DNA of 64,000 bases from Pseudomonas sp. UBA4194 (GTDB lineage: Bacteria; Pseudomonadota; Gammaproteobacteria; Pseudomonadales; Pseudomonadaceae). The position numbers and the translations under genes were made by a program. The stretch spans positions 13,682 to 77,681 of the forward strand of contig NZ_DFUE01000086.1 in NCBI RefSeq assembly GCF_002379585.1. The letters run 5' to 3'. Positions within the stretch are counted from its first letter, which is position 1, and each line of letters opens with the position of its first letter. Positions 18,165 to 26,656 of this stretch are shown here, piece after piece. A model generated the notes under the pieces. The model saw nothing but the letters and a program-made list of their open reading frames with translations, made no database searches and was not told the origin of the DNA.

Positions 18165-19970
18165 TCAGTAGGACAGGCCGAAATGTTCCTCGTCCATGTC
18201 CATCAGGTTGCCCGCGCCCGAAAGCATGGTCGCCACATGGGCACGGGTGCGTGGCAGGATGCGCTGGAAGTAGAAGCGTGCAGTTTGTACCTTGGCCTTG
18301 TAGAAGGCCGCATCGCCCTCGCCCGCCGCCAGCTTCTCGCTCGCCAGGCGCGCCATGTCGGCCCAGAAGTAGGCCAGGCAGGCGTAGCCGGAGTACATCA
18401 CGTAGTCCACCGACGCCGCGCCGACTTCCTCGCGGTCCTTCATGGCCGCCATGCCGACCTTCATGGTCAGTTCGCCCCATTCCTTGTTCAATTGCGCCAG
18501 CGGCGTGACGAATTCGCTGACCGCTTCGTTGCCTTCGTTGGCCTGGCAGAACTTGTGCACGATCTTGGTGAAGCCCTTGAGCGCCTCACCTTGGGTCATC
18601 AGGACCTTGCGGCCCAGCAGATCGAGCGCCTGGATACCCGTGGTGCCCTCGTACAGCATGGAAATACGGCTGTCGCGCACGTTCTGTTCCATGCCCCACT
18701 CGGCGATGAAACCATGCCCGCCGTAGATCTGCACGCCATGGTTGGCGGCTTCGAAGCCCACTTCGGTCATGAACGCCTTGGCGATCGGGGTCATGAAAGC
18801 CAGCAAGGCGTCGGCGCGCTTGCGCTCTTCCTCGTCCTGGCTGTACTTGAGCACATCGACCAGCTTGGCGGTGAAGTACACCATGGCGCGGTTGCCTTCG
18901 GCGAACGCTTTCATGGTCAGCAGCATGCGCCGTACATCGGGGTGCACGATGATCGGGTCGGCGGCCTTGTCCGGCGCCTTGGGGCCAGTCAGGGAGCGCA
19001 TCTGCAGGCGGTCACGGGCGTATTTCAGACCGCCCTGGAACGCCACTTCGGCGTGGGCCAGACCTTGCAGCGCGGTCCCCAGGCGTGCGGTGTTCATGAA
19101 GGTGAACATGCAGTTCAAGCCCTTGTTCGCCGGGCCGATCAGGTAACCGGTGGCGGCGTCGAAGTTCATCACGCAGGTGGCGTTGCCGTGAATGCCCATC
19201 TTGTGTTCCAGCGAGCCGCAGTTCACGGCATTGCGCTGGCCAACCGAACCGTCGGCGTTGGGCAGGAACTTGGGCACGATGAACAACGAGATGCCCTTGG
19301 TACCGGCCGGGGCATCGGGCAGGCGGGCGAGCACGATGTGGACGATGTTGTCGGCCATGTCGTGTTCACCGGCCGAAATGAAGATCTTGGTGCCGGAGAC
19401 CTTGTACGAGCCGTCGGCCTGAGGCTCGGCCTTGGTGCGCAGCATGCCCAGGTCGGTACCGCAGTGCGGCTCGGTCAGGCACATGGTGCCGGTCCATTCG
19501 CCGGACACCAGCTTGGTCAGGTAGGCCTCCTGCTGCTCTGGGGTGCCGTGCGCGGAGATGGTGTTCATGGCGCCGTGGGACAGGCCGGGGTACATGCCCC
19601 AGGACCAGTTCGCGCCACCGACCATTTCACTGACCGCCAGCCCCAGCGACTCGGGCAGGCCCTGGCCGCCGTGGTCGACATCATGGGCCAGGCTCGGCCA
19701 GCCACCTTCGACGAACTGTTGATAGGCCTGCTTGAAACCGGTGGGGGTCTTCACCCCTTCCGGGCTCCAGGTGCAGCCTTCGATATCCCCCACACGGTTC
19801 AGCGGCGCCAGCACCTGCTCACAAAACTTCGCGCCTTCTTCCAGGATCGCATCGACCATGTCCGGCGTTGCGTCCTGGCAACCTGGAAGGCTTTGATAGT
19901 GCGCCTCGTAGCCAAGCAGTTCGTCACGTACGAAGCGAATATCACGCAAGGGGGCCTTGTAATCAGGCAT
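18165..19970 (-). CDS. Acyl-CoA dehydrogenase with C-terminal extension domain (paralogue 2)
   Basis: A 601-aa flavoprotein beginning MPDYKAPLRDIRFVRDELL, close to paralogue 1 at 14673 in every block: MCLTEPHCGTDLGMLRTKA, VSGTKIFISAGEHDM, DPIIVHPDVRRMLLTMKA and YEGTTGIQALDLLGRK. It should catalyse the first, FAD-linked step of beta-oxidation, with substrate range unknown. The ATG at 19970 has an AGAGG site 9 nt upstream; the longer frame to 20033 begins inside the operator region. A cluster of PsrA-like sites lies 60-100 nt upstream, which suggests fatty-acid-responsive control. Confidence 0.93.
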   Translation of the reverse strand: MPDYKAPLRDIRFVRDELLGYEAHYQSLPGCQDATPDMVDAILEEGAKFCEQVLAPLNRVGDIEGCTWSPEGVKTPTGFKQAYQQFVEGGWPSLAHDVDHGGQGLPESLGLAVSEMVGGANWSWGMYPGLSHGAMNTISAHGTPEQQEAYLTKLVSGEWTGTMCLTEPHCGTDLGMLRTKAEPQADGSYKVSGTKIFISAGEHDMADNIVHIVLARLPDAPAGTKGISLFIVPKFLPNADGSVGQRNAVNCGSLEHKMGIHGNATCVMNFDAATGYLIGPANKGLNCMFTFMNTARLGTALQGLAHAEVAFQGGLKYARDRLQMRSLTGPKAPDKAADPIIVHPDVRRMLLTMKAFAEGNRAMVYFTAKLVDVLKYSQDEEERKRADALLAFMTPIAKAFMTEVGFEAANHGVQIYGGHGFIAEWGMEQNVRDSRISMLYEGTTGIQALDLLGRKVLMTQGEALKGFTKIVHKFCQANEGNEAVSEFVTPLAQLNKEWGELTMKVGMAAMKDREEVGAASVDYVMYSGYACLAYFWADMARLASEKLAAGEGDAAFYKAKVQTARFYFQRILPRTRAHVATMLSGAGNLMDMDEEHFGLSY

Positions 19971-20029
19971 AGCGAGAAACCTCTGCAGATGAATTCCGGG
20001 GGGGTTTGACCTGCGACACGTTGCCGCTA

Positions 20030-20069
20030 TCAAACAGCTGTTTGAAACATACGTTTACGCTGTTTCAAA
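20030..20069. promoter_or_regulatory. Cluster of PsrA/FadR-like operator palindromes
   Basis: TCAAACAGCTGTTTGA (20030-20045) is a perfect 16-nt palindrome and fits the PsrA form CAAAC-N4-GTTTG. It is followed by GAAACATACGTTT and by a wider inverted repeat TTTGAAAC (20041-20048)/GTTTCAAA (20062-20069). PsrA is the TetR-type regulator of fatty-acid oxidation in Pseudomonas. The sites lie 60-100 nt before the acyl-CoA dehydrogenase start. Confidence 0.65.
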
Positions 20070-20163
20070 GTCAATACCCGCCTGACAAGCAGCCGGGGCC
20101 GCCTCTCGCAGTGCAGCGACGAATGATAAACACCGGGTGTTTCGAGGCGCCGGAGCGCGAACG

Positions 20164-20913
20164 CTAGAGCGGCGTGCCGAGCAGCACGTGGGCGGGGTCG
20201 AAGCTTACCGAGACCGCCTCGCCCACTTTGACGGCGCACGCCTGGGCCAGTGCACACAGCGTCTGACCATTGGCCAGGGTCACGCGGATTTCGCTGGGGC
20301 CCTGGGCGTCATCGAGTATCTGCTCGACATGGCCGCGAAGGTCGTTGCAACCGTGGGCGACCGCCTGCCCCACGGGCTGCACGTGCAACCAGCCCGCCTT
20401 GATCAGCGCCACCACGGCAGTGCCCGCTTCCAGTTCCAGGGTCAGGGTGCTGTCATGGGTAATCTGCGCGCCGAGGCTGAAGCCGCCGCCCAGGTCCAAC
20501 GTGATCAGATCGTTGCGGCCCTGGCTGACGATGCCTGCGACGCGGCCGTGCAACTGATTGCGGGCGCTGGTGCGCAGCATAAGGCGACCGAGCAGATCCA
20601 GATCGCCGGCATCCTCGGCGGCCACCAGGACCTGAGCCTGCAGCGCCTGCAACTTCTGGTACAGGCGCAGCACCCGTTGTCCTTCGCCAGAGAGCCGCGC
20701 CCCCCCGCCCCCCTTGCCGCCCACCACTCGCTCGACCAGCGGGGTGAGTGCCAGGTTGTTCAGTTCATCGATGGCATCCCACGCGCCTTTGTAACTAAGC
20801 CCCGCGGCTTTGGCGGCACGGGTGATCGAGCCCTGCTCGGCGATATGGCGCAGCAACTCGATGCGTTGCGGGCGGCGGGCGATATGTTGGGTCAGCACTG
20901 TGGGCAAGGTCAT
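20164..20913 (-). CDS. modE: Molybdate-responsive regulator ModE
   Basis: A 249-aa ModE-type protein. The N-terminal winged helix (about residues 15-100) shows GSITRAAKAAGLSYKGAWDAIDELN and VERVVGGKGGGGARLS, typical of ModE. Two Mop/TOBE molybdate-binding segments follow (ARNQLHGRVAGIVSQGRND at about 115 and a second after 180, LRGHVEQILDDAQGPSEIRV). With bound molybdate it represses the modABC transporter genes, none of which are adjacent here. It lies 9 nt downstream of comF and probably shares its transcript. Confidence 0.93.
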   Translation of the reverse strand: MTLPTVLTQHIARRPQRIELLRHIAEQGSITRAAKAAGLSYKGAWDAIDELNNLALTPLVERVVGGKGGGGARLSGEGQRVLRLYQKLQALQAQVLVAAEDAGDLDLLGRLMLRTSARNQLHGRVAGIVSQGRNDLITLDLGGGFSLGAQITHDSTLTLELEAGTAVVALIKAGWLHVQPVGQAVAHGCNDLRGHVEQILDDAQGPSEIRVTLANGQTLCALAQACAVKVGEAVSVSFDPAHVLLGTPL

Positions 20914-20922
20914 GGAACAAGG

Positions 20923-21654
20923 CTACTCGGGCTTGGGCGTGCGCGCCAGACAGTAAACATCGACACGGGCCGCGCCAGCGCTGCGCAGCAGGGTCGCCAG
21001 GGCCTGGGCGGTGGCCCCTGTGGTCAGCACATCGTCCACCAGCGCCACGTGCAGGCCTTTCACGCACGCCCCAGGGCGCAGCGCGAAGGCCGCCTGCAGG
21101 TTGCTTCGCCGCGCCTTGGCCCCCAACTCTTGCTGGGCCTGGGTTTCCCGCGGGCGCTGCACCAGGCTTGCGTCGCAAGGGATATGCAGCGCCGAAGACA
21201 GCCAGCCGGCGAGCATCTCGGCCTGATTGAAACCTCGCTGGCGCAGTCGTTTGCGGCCCATGGGCACAGGGAGCAGCCACTGCGGCCGAGGCAGGTCCTC
21301 GTTGAAACGATGAAGCAGCCAGTGCCCCAGCATTTCGGCCAACCAGCGCCCGTACGGCCACTGGCTGCTGTGCTTGAAACGGCTGATCAGGCTGTCGATG
21401 GGGAAGCCGTAATGCCAAGGCGTTTCGACCTTGGTAAAGGCCGGTGGCCGACGCCGGCACGGGGCGCAGGTCAGCCCGGCCATTGCCAGCGGCAGCGCGC
21501 ACACCGCGCATTGCTCGTCGAGCCAAGGCAATTCGCGCTCACAGGCTTCGCAGGCACCGTAGGGGTTATCGGACGGCTCATCACACAGCAAACAAACCTG
21601 AATGTTTTTTAACCAGTTGTAAACCTGACTATTCCATAGCGGTTGACAGCCCAT
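20923..21654 (-). CDS. comF: ComF family protein (phosphoribosyltransferase fold)
   Basis: A 243-aa protein with an N-terminal zinc-ribbon of paired cysteines (CLLCDEP, CEACERE, CAVCALP, CAPCRRR, about residues 21-66) and a C-terminal type I phosphoribosyltransferase domain with the PRPP loop VALVDDVLTTGATA. ComF/GntX proteins take part in DNA uptake and use of external DNA in several bacteria; the enzymatic role is not established. It is divergent from bioB, and its first codons carry one end of the probable BirA operator. Confidence 0.9.
   Translation of the reverse strand: MGCQPLWNSQVYNWLKNIQVCLLCDEPSDNPYGACEACERELPWLDEQCAVCALPLAMAGLTCAPCRRRPPAFTKVETPWHYGFPIDSLISRFKHSSQWPYGRWLAEMLGHWLLHRFNEDLPRPQWLLPVPMGRKRLRQRGFNQAEMLAGWLSSALHIPCDASLVQRPRETQAQQELGAKARRSNLQAAFALRPGACVKGLHVALVDDVLTTGATAQALATLLRSAGAARVDVYCLARTPKPE
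21617..21649. promoter_or_regulatory. Probable BirA operator for the biotin genes
   Basis: TTGTAAACC (21617-21625), a 15-nt spacer and GGTTGACAG (21641-21649) match the BirA operator form TTGTAAACC-N14/15-GGTTTACAA with mismatches only in the right half. The right half coincides with the TTGACA -35 box of the bioB promoter, a position suited to repression by biotinyl-AMP-bound BirA. The site lies within the first codons of comF. Confidence 0.75.
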
Positions 21655-21671
21655 AACGCTTCCTTAATCAT
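21643..21671 (+). promoter_or_regulatory. Probable bioB promoter
   Basis: TTGACA (21643-21648), a 17-nt spacer and AATCAT (21666-21671, four of six positions) give a sigma-70 type promoter about 85 nt upstream of the bioB start. The -35 box is inside the right half of the BirA operator. Confidence 0.6.
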
Positions 21672-21757
21672 GCCAGCATTCGACTCAATAGCCGTGCCGC
21701 GCCTGTGGACATTCCACCGTTCCTTGCGCCAGCCCAAGCATAAACAAGGAATCGCCG

Positions 21758-22816
21758 ATGAGCGCCAGCACAACTGCAACCCTTCGTCACGACTGGACCC
21801 TGGCCGAGGTCAAGGCGCTGTTCGTGCAGCCGTTCAACGACCTGCTGTTTCAGGCGCAGACCGTGCACCGTGCGCATTTCAATGCCAACCGCGTACAGGT
21901 CTCGACCCTGCTGTCGATCAAGACCGGTGCCTGCCCCGAAGACTGCAAGTACTGCCCGCAGTCGGGCCACTACAACACCGGTCTGGAAAAAGAAAAGCTG
22001 ATGGAAGTGCAGAAGGTGCTCGAGGAAGCCGCTCGCGCCAAGGCCATCGGCTCCACCCGCTTCTGCATGGGCGCGGCGTGGAAGCACCCGTCGGCCAAAG
22101 ACATGCCGTACGTGCTGCAGATGGTCGCTGGGGTCAAGGCGATGGGCCTGGAGACCTGCATGACCCTGGGTCGCCTCGACGAAGACCAGACCAAGGCGCT
22201 GGCCGACGCGGGCCTGGACTACTACAACCACAACCTGGACACCTCGCCGGAGTTCTACGGCAGCATCATCACCACCCGCACCTACGGCGAGCGCCTGCAG
22301 ACCCTGGCCTATGTGCGCGATGCGGGGATGAAGATCTGCTCAGGCGGCATCCTGGGCATGGGCGAGTCGCTGGACGATCGCGCCGGCCTGCTGATCCAGT
22401 TGGCCAACCTGCCGGAGCACCCGGAATCGGTGCCGATCAACATGCTGGTGAAGGTCGCCGGTACGCCGCTGGAAAACGCCGAGGATATCGACCCCTTCGA
22501 CTTCATTCGCATGCTGGCCGTGGCGCGCATCCTGATGCCCCAGTCCCATGTGCGCCTGTCAGCTGGCCGCGAGGCGATGAACGAGCAGATGCAGGCCCTG
22601 GCGTTCTTCGCCGGTGCCAACTCGATCTTCTACGGAGACAAGCTGCTGACCACCGCCAACCCGCAAGCCGACAAGGACATGCAGCTGTTCGCCCGTCTGG
22701 GCATCCAGCCCGAGGCCGGCCAGGAGCACGCCGATGAAGTGCATCAGGCGGCTATCGAGCAGGCATTGGTAGAACAGAAAAGCAGCGAGCTGTTCTACGA
22801 CGCCGCTTCGGCGTGA
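21758..22816 (+). CDS. bioB: Biotin synthase
   Basis: A 352-aa radical-SAM enzyme inserting sulfur into dethiobiotin, the last step of biotin synthesis. The SAM cluster motif is CPEDCKYC (Cys59, Cys63, Cys66). YYNHNLDTSPEFY, GGILGMGES and NMLVKVAGTPLE are standard BioB blocks. AAGGA precedes the ATG. First gene of bioBFHCD; a terminator-like hairpin separates it from bioF. Confidence 0.98.
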   Translation: MSASTTATLRHDWTLAEVKALFVQPFNDLLFQAQTVHRAHFNANRVQVSTLLSIKTGACPEDCKYCPQSGHYNTGLEKEKLMEVQKVLEEAARAKAIGSTRFCMGAAWKHPSAKDMPYVLQMVAGVKAMGLETCMTLGRLDEDQTKALADAGLDYYNHNLDTSPEFYGSIITTRTYGERLQTLAYVRDAGMKICSGGILGMGESLDDRAGLLIQLANLPEHPESVPINMLVKVAGTPLENAEDIDPFDFIRMLAVARILMPQSHVRLSAGREAMNEQMQALAFFAGANSIFYGDKLLTTANPQADKDMQLFARLGIQPEAGQEHADEVHQAAIEQALVEQKSSELFYDAASA

Positions 22817-22821
22817 TCGAC

Positions 22822-22844
22822 ACGCCGGCTTCTGAAGCCGGCGT
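22822..22844 (+). terminator. Intra-operon hairpin between bioB and bioF
   Basis: ACGCCGGCTT and AAGCCGGCGT form a perfect 10-bp stem with a 3-nt loop CTG, followed by TCATTT. The T-tract is weak, so partial termination or stabilisation of the bioB message is more likely than a full stop. bioF starts 26 nt downstream. Confidence 0.7.
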
Positions 22845-22869
22845 TCATTTCCCAGTCATCGAGGCCCCC

Positions 22870-24042
22870 ATGCCCTTCGATCTCCAGGCGCGCCTGGCCG
22901 AACGCCGTGCCGCCGATCTGTACCGTCAGCGGCCCTTGCTGCAAAGCCCACAAGGGCCGCAGGTGGTGGTCGACGGCCAGCCACTGCTGGCTTTCTGCAA
23001 CAACGACTACCTGGGCCTGGCCAACCATCCGCAGGTGATCAAGGCCTGGCGCGATGGCGCCGAACGCTGGGGGGTGGGCGGCGGTGCATCGCACCTGGTC
23101 ATCGGCCACAGCAGCCCCCACCATGCGCTGGAAGAGGCGTTGGCTGAACTCACGGGCCGACCTCGGGCGTTGCTGTTTTCCACCGGTTACATGGCCAACC
23201 TGGGCACGGTCACCGCGCTGGTCGGGCAAGGCGACACGGTACTGCAAGACCGTCTCAACCATGCCTCGCTGCTGGATGCGGGCCTGCTCAGCGGCGCTCG
23301 TTTCAGTCGCTACCTGCACAACGATGCCGGCAGCCTGAGCAGTCGGCTGGACAAAGCCTGCGGCAACACCCTGGTGGTGACCGACGGGGTGTTCAGCATG
23401 GACGGCGACATCGCCGACCTGCCGACCCTGGCCGCCACCGCCAAGGCCAGGGGTGCATGGCTGATGGTCGACGATGCCCATGGCTTCGGCACGCTGGGCG
23501 CCACAGGCGCCGGCATCGTCGAGCATTTCGGCCTGGGCCTGGACGATGTGCCTGTGCTGATCGGTACGCTGGGCAAGGGTTTCGGCACTTCGGGTGCGTT
23601 CGTGGCCGGCAGCGAGGAACTCATCGAAACCCTGGTGCAGTTCGCCCGCCCCTATATCTATACCACCAGCCAGCCACCGGCCCTGGCCTGCGCCACCTTG
23701 CGCAGCCTGGAACTGCTGCGCAGCGAACACTGGCGCCGCGAGCACCTGGCCGCATTGATCGCCCAGTTCCGCCAGGGTGCCCACCAGCTGGGCCTGACGC
23801 TGATGGACAGCTTCACGCCCATTCAGCCTATCCTCATAGGTGACGCACGGCGGGCCCTGCAGCTGTCGCGTCTGCTGCGCGAGCGCGGCCTGCTGGTGAC
23901 GGCCATCCGCCCACCGACGGTGCCTGCCGGCAGCGCCAGGCTACGGGTGACCCTCTCGGCGGCCCATAGCGAGGCGCAGGTGCAACGGCTGCTCGAAGCC
24001 TTGGCCGAGTGCTATCCGCTGTTGGAGGCTGACCATGCGTGA
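22870..24042 (+). CDS. bioF: 8-amino-7-oxononanoate synthase
   Basis: A 390-aa PLP enzyme condensing pimeloyl-ACP or -CoA with alanine. The PLP lysine is Lys236 in TLGKGFGTSGA, and the aspartate motif is VDDAHGFGTLG. The start MPFDLQARLAERR has GAGG 5 nt upstream. An in-frame ATG at 22813 would overlap bioB and read through the intergenic hairpin, so it is rejected. It overlaps bioH by 8 nt. Confidence 0.97.
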   Translation: MPFDLQARLAERRAADLYRQRPLLQSPQGPQVVVDGQPLLAFCNNDYLGLANHPQVIKAWRDGAERWGVGGGASHLVIGHSSPHHALEEALAELTGRPRALLFSTGYMANLGTVTALVGQGDTVLQDRLNHASLLDAGLLSGARFSRYLHNDAGSLSSRLDKACGNTLVVTDGVFSMDGDIADLPTLAATAKARGAWLMVDDAHGFGTLGATGAGIVEHFGLGLDDVPVLIGTLGKGFGTSGAFVAGSEELIETLVQFARPYIYTTSQPPALACATLRSLELLRSEHWRREHLAALIAQFRQGAHQLGLTLMDSFTPIQPILIGDARRALQLSRLLRERGLLVTAIRPPTVPAGSARLRVTLSAAHSEAQVQRLLEALAECYPLLEADHA

Positions 24043-24766
24043 TCGTCTGATCCTGTTGCCTGGCTGGGCACTGGGAACCTCGCCCCTCGAACCTCTGGCC
24101 GCTGCGCTGCAGGGCCTGGACGCGCATTTGCGCGTGCACCTGCAACCTTTGCCCGAGCCCGACAGTGCCGATCTCGAGGACTGGCTCGACGAGCTGGACG
24201 ATGCCATACCCGAGGATACCTGGCTGGGCGGCTGGTCCATGGGCGGCATGCTTGCCGCCGAACTGGCGGCGCGCCGAGGTGATCGTTGCTGCGGGCTGGT
24301 GACCCTGGCCAGCAACAGCCGCTTCGTCGCCCACCACGATTGGCTCAGCGCCATGCCTGAGGCAACCTTCACGGCCTTCCTGAGCGGTTGCGAAGTTGAT
24401 CCGAAAGCCACCCTCAAGCGCTTCGCCTTGCTCTGCGCTCAAGGTTCACAGGATCCGCGCGGACTCTCTCGCCTGCTCGGCGCCGCCGCGCCGCTGGCCA
24501 CTGCAGCGCATCTGGTCGACGGCTTGCGCGTGCTGGCCAGCCTGGATACCCGCGCGGCACTGCAACGCTTTGCCGGGCCCCAACTGCACCTGTTCGCCGG
24601 ACAGGACTCGCTGGTACCTGCCCAGGTGGCAGGCGAACTGCTGGCGCTGTTGCCCGATGTCGAGATCGGCTTGATCGAGCAGGCCAGTCACGCCTTCCTG
24701 CTGGAGGACCCGCATGGGGTGGCCGGCGCGATCCAGGCGTTTCTGCATGAAAGTGGGGATGATTGA
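24035..24766 (+). CDS. bioH: Pimeloyl-[acyl-carrier protein] methyl ester esterase
   Basis: A 243-aa alpha/beta hydrolase that removes the methyl group from pimeloyl-ACP methyl ester and so ends the BioC-initiated pimelate pathway. The nucleophile elbow is GGWSMGGML (Ser68). The acid is in LFAGQDSLVP and the base in EQASHAFLLE. It overlaps bioF by 8 nt and is followed by bioC after 1 nt, so translation is probably coupled. Confidence 0.95.
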   Translation: MRDRLILLPGWALGTSPLEPLAAALQGLDAHLRVHLQPLPEPDSADLEDWLDELDDAIPEDTWLGGWSMGGMLAAELAARRGDRCCGLVTLASNSRFVAHHDWLSAMPEATFTAFLSGCEVDPKATLKRFALLCAQGSQDPRGLSRLLGAAAPLATAAHLVDGLRVLASLDTRAALQRFAGPQLHLFAGQDSLVPAQVAGELLALLPDVEIGLIEQASHAFLLEDPHGVAGAIQAFLHESGDD

Positions 24767-24767
24767 A

Positions 24768-25583
24768 ATGAATGTGCTTCGCACAATCGAGGCGCCGGAC
24801 AAACGTCTGGTGGCGGCGTCTTTTTCAAAGGCGGCGGCCAGTTATGACAGCGTTGCGCAATTGCAGCGTGACGTGGGTCATGCGCTGCTGGACCGCCTGC
24901 CGGCCGATCTGCAACCCTCGCGCTGGCTGGACCTGGGCAGCGGCACCGGTTATTTCAGCCGGGCGCTGGCGCAGCGCTTCATGGGCGCCGAAGGGGTAGC
25001 ACTGGATATCGCCGAAGGCATGCTCGCCCATGCCCGTCCACAGGGCGGCGCCCACTGCTACGTGGCCGGTGACGCCGAGCACCTGCCGCTGCGCGATCAG
25101 AGCTGCGGCCTGATCTACTCGAGCCTGGCCGTACAATGGTGCAGCGATTTCGCCGCGGTGCTGGCCCAGGCCTGGCGAACCCTGCAGCCGGGCGGTGTAT
25201 TGGCCTTCGCCAGCCTCTGCGTGGGCACGCTTGGCGAACTGCGCCAGAGCTGGCGAGCGGTCGATGGCATGGTCCACGTCAACCGCTTCCGCGAACTGGA
25301 CGAGTATCGGCGCCTGTGCGCCGCCAGCGGCCTGCAGGTGCTGAGCCTGGAAAGCCTGCCGCACGTGCTGCACTACGCCGACGTGCGCGGCCTGACCCAT
25401 GAGCTCAAAGCCCTGGGCGCGCACAATCTCAACCCCGGGCGCCCTGGCGGCCTTACGGGGCGCGCGCGCATGCTGGGGCTGATCCAGGCCTATGAAGCCT
25501 TTCGCACCCCGGCGGGGCTGCCAGCGACCTACCAAGTGGTCTACGCTGTGCTGCGCAAACCCGCCGACCAAGGACACAGTTGA
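24768..25583 (+). CDS. bioC: Malonyl-[acyl-carrier protein] O-methyltransferase
   Basis: A 271-aa SAM-dependent methyltransferase that caps malonyl-ACP so that fatty-acid synthase can build the pimelate chain. Motif I is WLDLGSGTGYFS, followed by GVALDIAEGML and LIYSSLAVQWC. The ATG at 24768 begins 1 nt after the bioH stop; a longer frame from 24714 lies inside bioH. It overlaps bioD (TGATG). Confidence 0.95.
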   Translation: MNVLRTIEAPDKRLVAASFSKAAASYDSVAQLQRDVGHALLDRLPADLQPSRWLDLGSGTGYFSRALAQRFMGAEGVALDIAEGMLAHARPQGGAHCYVAGDAEHLPLRDQSCGLIYSSLAVQWCSDFAAVLAQAWRTLQPGGVLAFASLCVGTLGELRQSWRAVDGMVHVNRFRELDEYRRLCAASGLQVLSLESLPHVLHYADVRGLTHELKALGAHNLNPGRPGGLTGRARMLGLIQAYEAFRTPAGLPATYQVVYAVLRKPADQGHS

Positions 25584-26263
25584 TGAGCGCCAGTTACTTC
25601 ATCGCCGGCACCGATACCGATATCGGCAAAACCACCGTGGCTGCCGGCCTGCTGCACGCCGCAGGCTTGAAAGGCCTGAGCACCCTGGGCGCCAAGCCGG
25701 TGGCTTCAGGTTGCGCGGTCACGCCCAAGGGCTTGCGCAACAGCGATGCGCTGTCGCTGATGGCCGAAAGTTCGATCAAGCTCAAGTACGAGCAGGTCAA
25801 TCCGGTCGCCTTCGAGCCGGCCATCGCACCGCATCTGGCGGCCCGCGAAGCCGGTGTCGCACTGACCGTCAGTTCGCTGCTGACGCCCATGCGCCAGGTG
25901 CTGGCGCAGAACGCCGACTTCACCTTGATCGAAGGCGCTGGGGGATGGCGGGTGCCACTGTCCGACCAGGCCAACCTGTCCGACCTGGCCATGGCATTGA
26001 AGCTGCCGGTCATCCTCGTGGTCGGCGTGCGCCTGGGCGCCATCAGCCATGCCCTGCTCAGCGCCGAAGCCATCGCCCGCGACGGCCTGCACCTGGCCGG
26101 CTGGGTGGCCAATATCGTCGACCCGAAGACCGCGCGCCTGGAAGAAAACCTGGCCACCCTGGCCGAACGCCTGCCCGCCCCGTGCCTGGGCCGCGTCCCT
26201 TACCTGAAAAGCCCCACGGCGCAGACAGTGGCCGAGTATCTGCATCTGGATCTGATTTTGTAG
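25583..26263 (+). CDS. bioD: Dethiobiotin synthetase
   Basis: A 226-aa ATP-dependent carboxylase forming the ureido ring of dethiobiotin. The P-loop is GTDTDIGKTT (residues 9-18), followed by GAKPVASG, and EGAGGWRVPL is the second active-site block. The ATG overlaps the bioC stop (TGATG) and follows AAGGA by 9 nt. bioD ends only 6 nt from the convergent toxin gene, leaving no room for a terminator. Confidence 0.96.
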   Translation: MSASYFIAGTDTDIGKTTVAAGLLHAAGLKGLSTLGAKPVASGCAVTPKGLRNSDALSLMAESSIKLKYEQVNPVAFEPAIAPHLAAREAGVALTVSSLLTPMRQVLAQNADFTLIEGAGGWRVPLSDQANLSDLAMALKLPVILVVGVRLGAISHALLSAEAIARDGLHLAGWVANIVDPKTARLEENLATLAERLPAPCLGRVPYLKSPTAQTVAEYLHLDLIL

Positions 26264-26269
26264 CGGTGC

Positions 26270-26656
26270 TCAGACCTGAACGGTGGGCGGACCGTACTGA
26301 ACCAGCAGCGCATCGGCGGTCAACAGCTGCAGGCTCTCGGTACTCGCCTGGGCGAACAGCAGTCGATCGAACGGGTCACGGTGGATGGGCGGCAGGTTTT
26401 CCACCGCCATTGCATGCGCTGACGTAATGGGCAGCTCGGTGTAACCGTTGAGCAGCAGTTGGCGACGCAGACGCGCCGTATCGATCACCGAGCCTGTGCG
26501 GCTGAGGCTGTTCTTGATCGCCAGCTCCCACAGGCTGGCTGCACTGAAGTACAGCTCGTGATCTAGATTCGCGATCAATGCTCGCGCTTTCGGCGAGAGC
26601 ATCGGGCTGTCCTGAGCCACCCAGATCAGAATATGCGTGTCCAGCAGTAGCTTCAC
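26270..26656 (-). CDS. vapC: PIN-domain toxin (VapC family)
   Basis: A 128-aa PIN-domain ribonuclease. The acidic residues expected for metal binding are present: Asp6 (LLLDTHIL), Glu in SLWELAIK, Asp in HRDPFDRLL and Asp in TADALL. It is encoded after, and overlaps by 4 nt, a Phd-type antitoxin gene, the usual toxin-antitoxin order. The C-terminus lies 6 nt from the end of bioD. Confidence 0.9.
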   Translation of the reverse strand: MKLLLDTHILIWVAQDSPMLSPKARALIANLDHELYFSAASLWELAIKNSLSRTGSVIDTARLRRQLLLNGYTELPITSAHAMAVENLPPIHRDPFDRLLFAQASTESLQLLTADALLVQYGPPTVQV

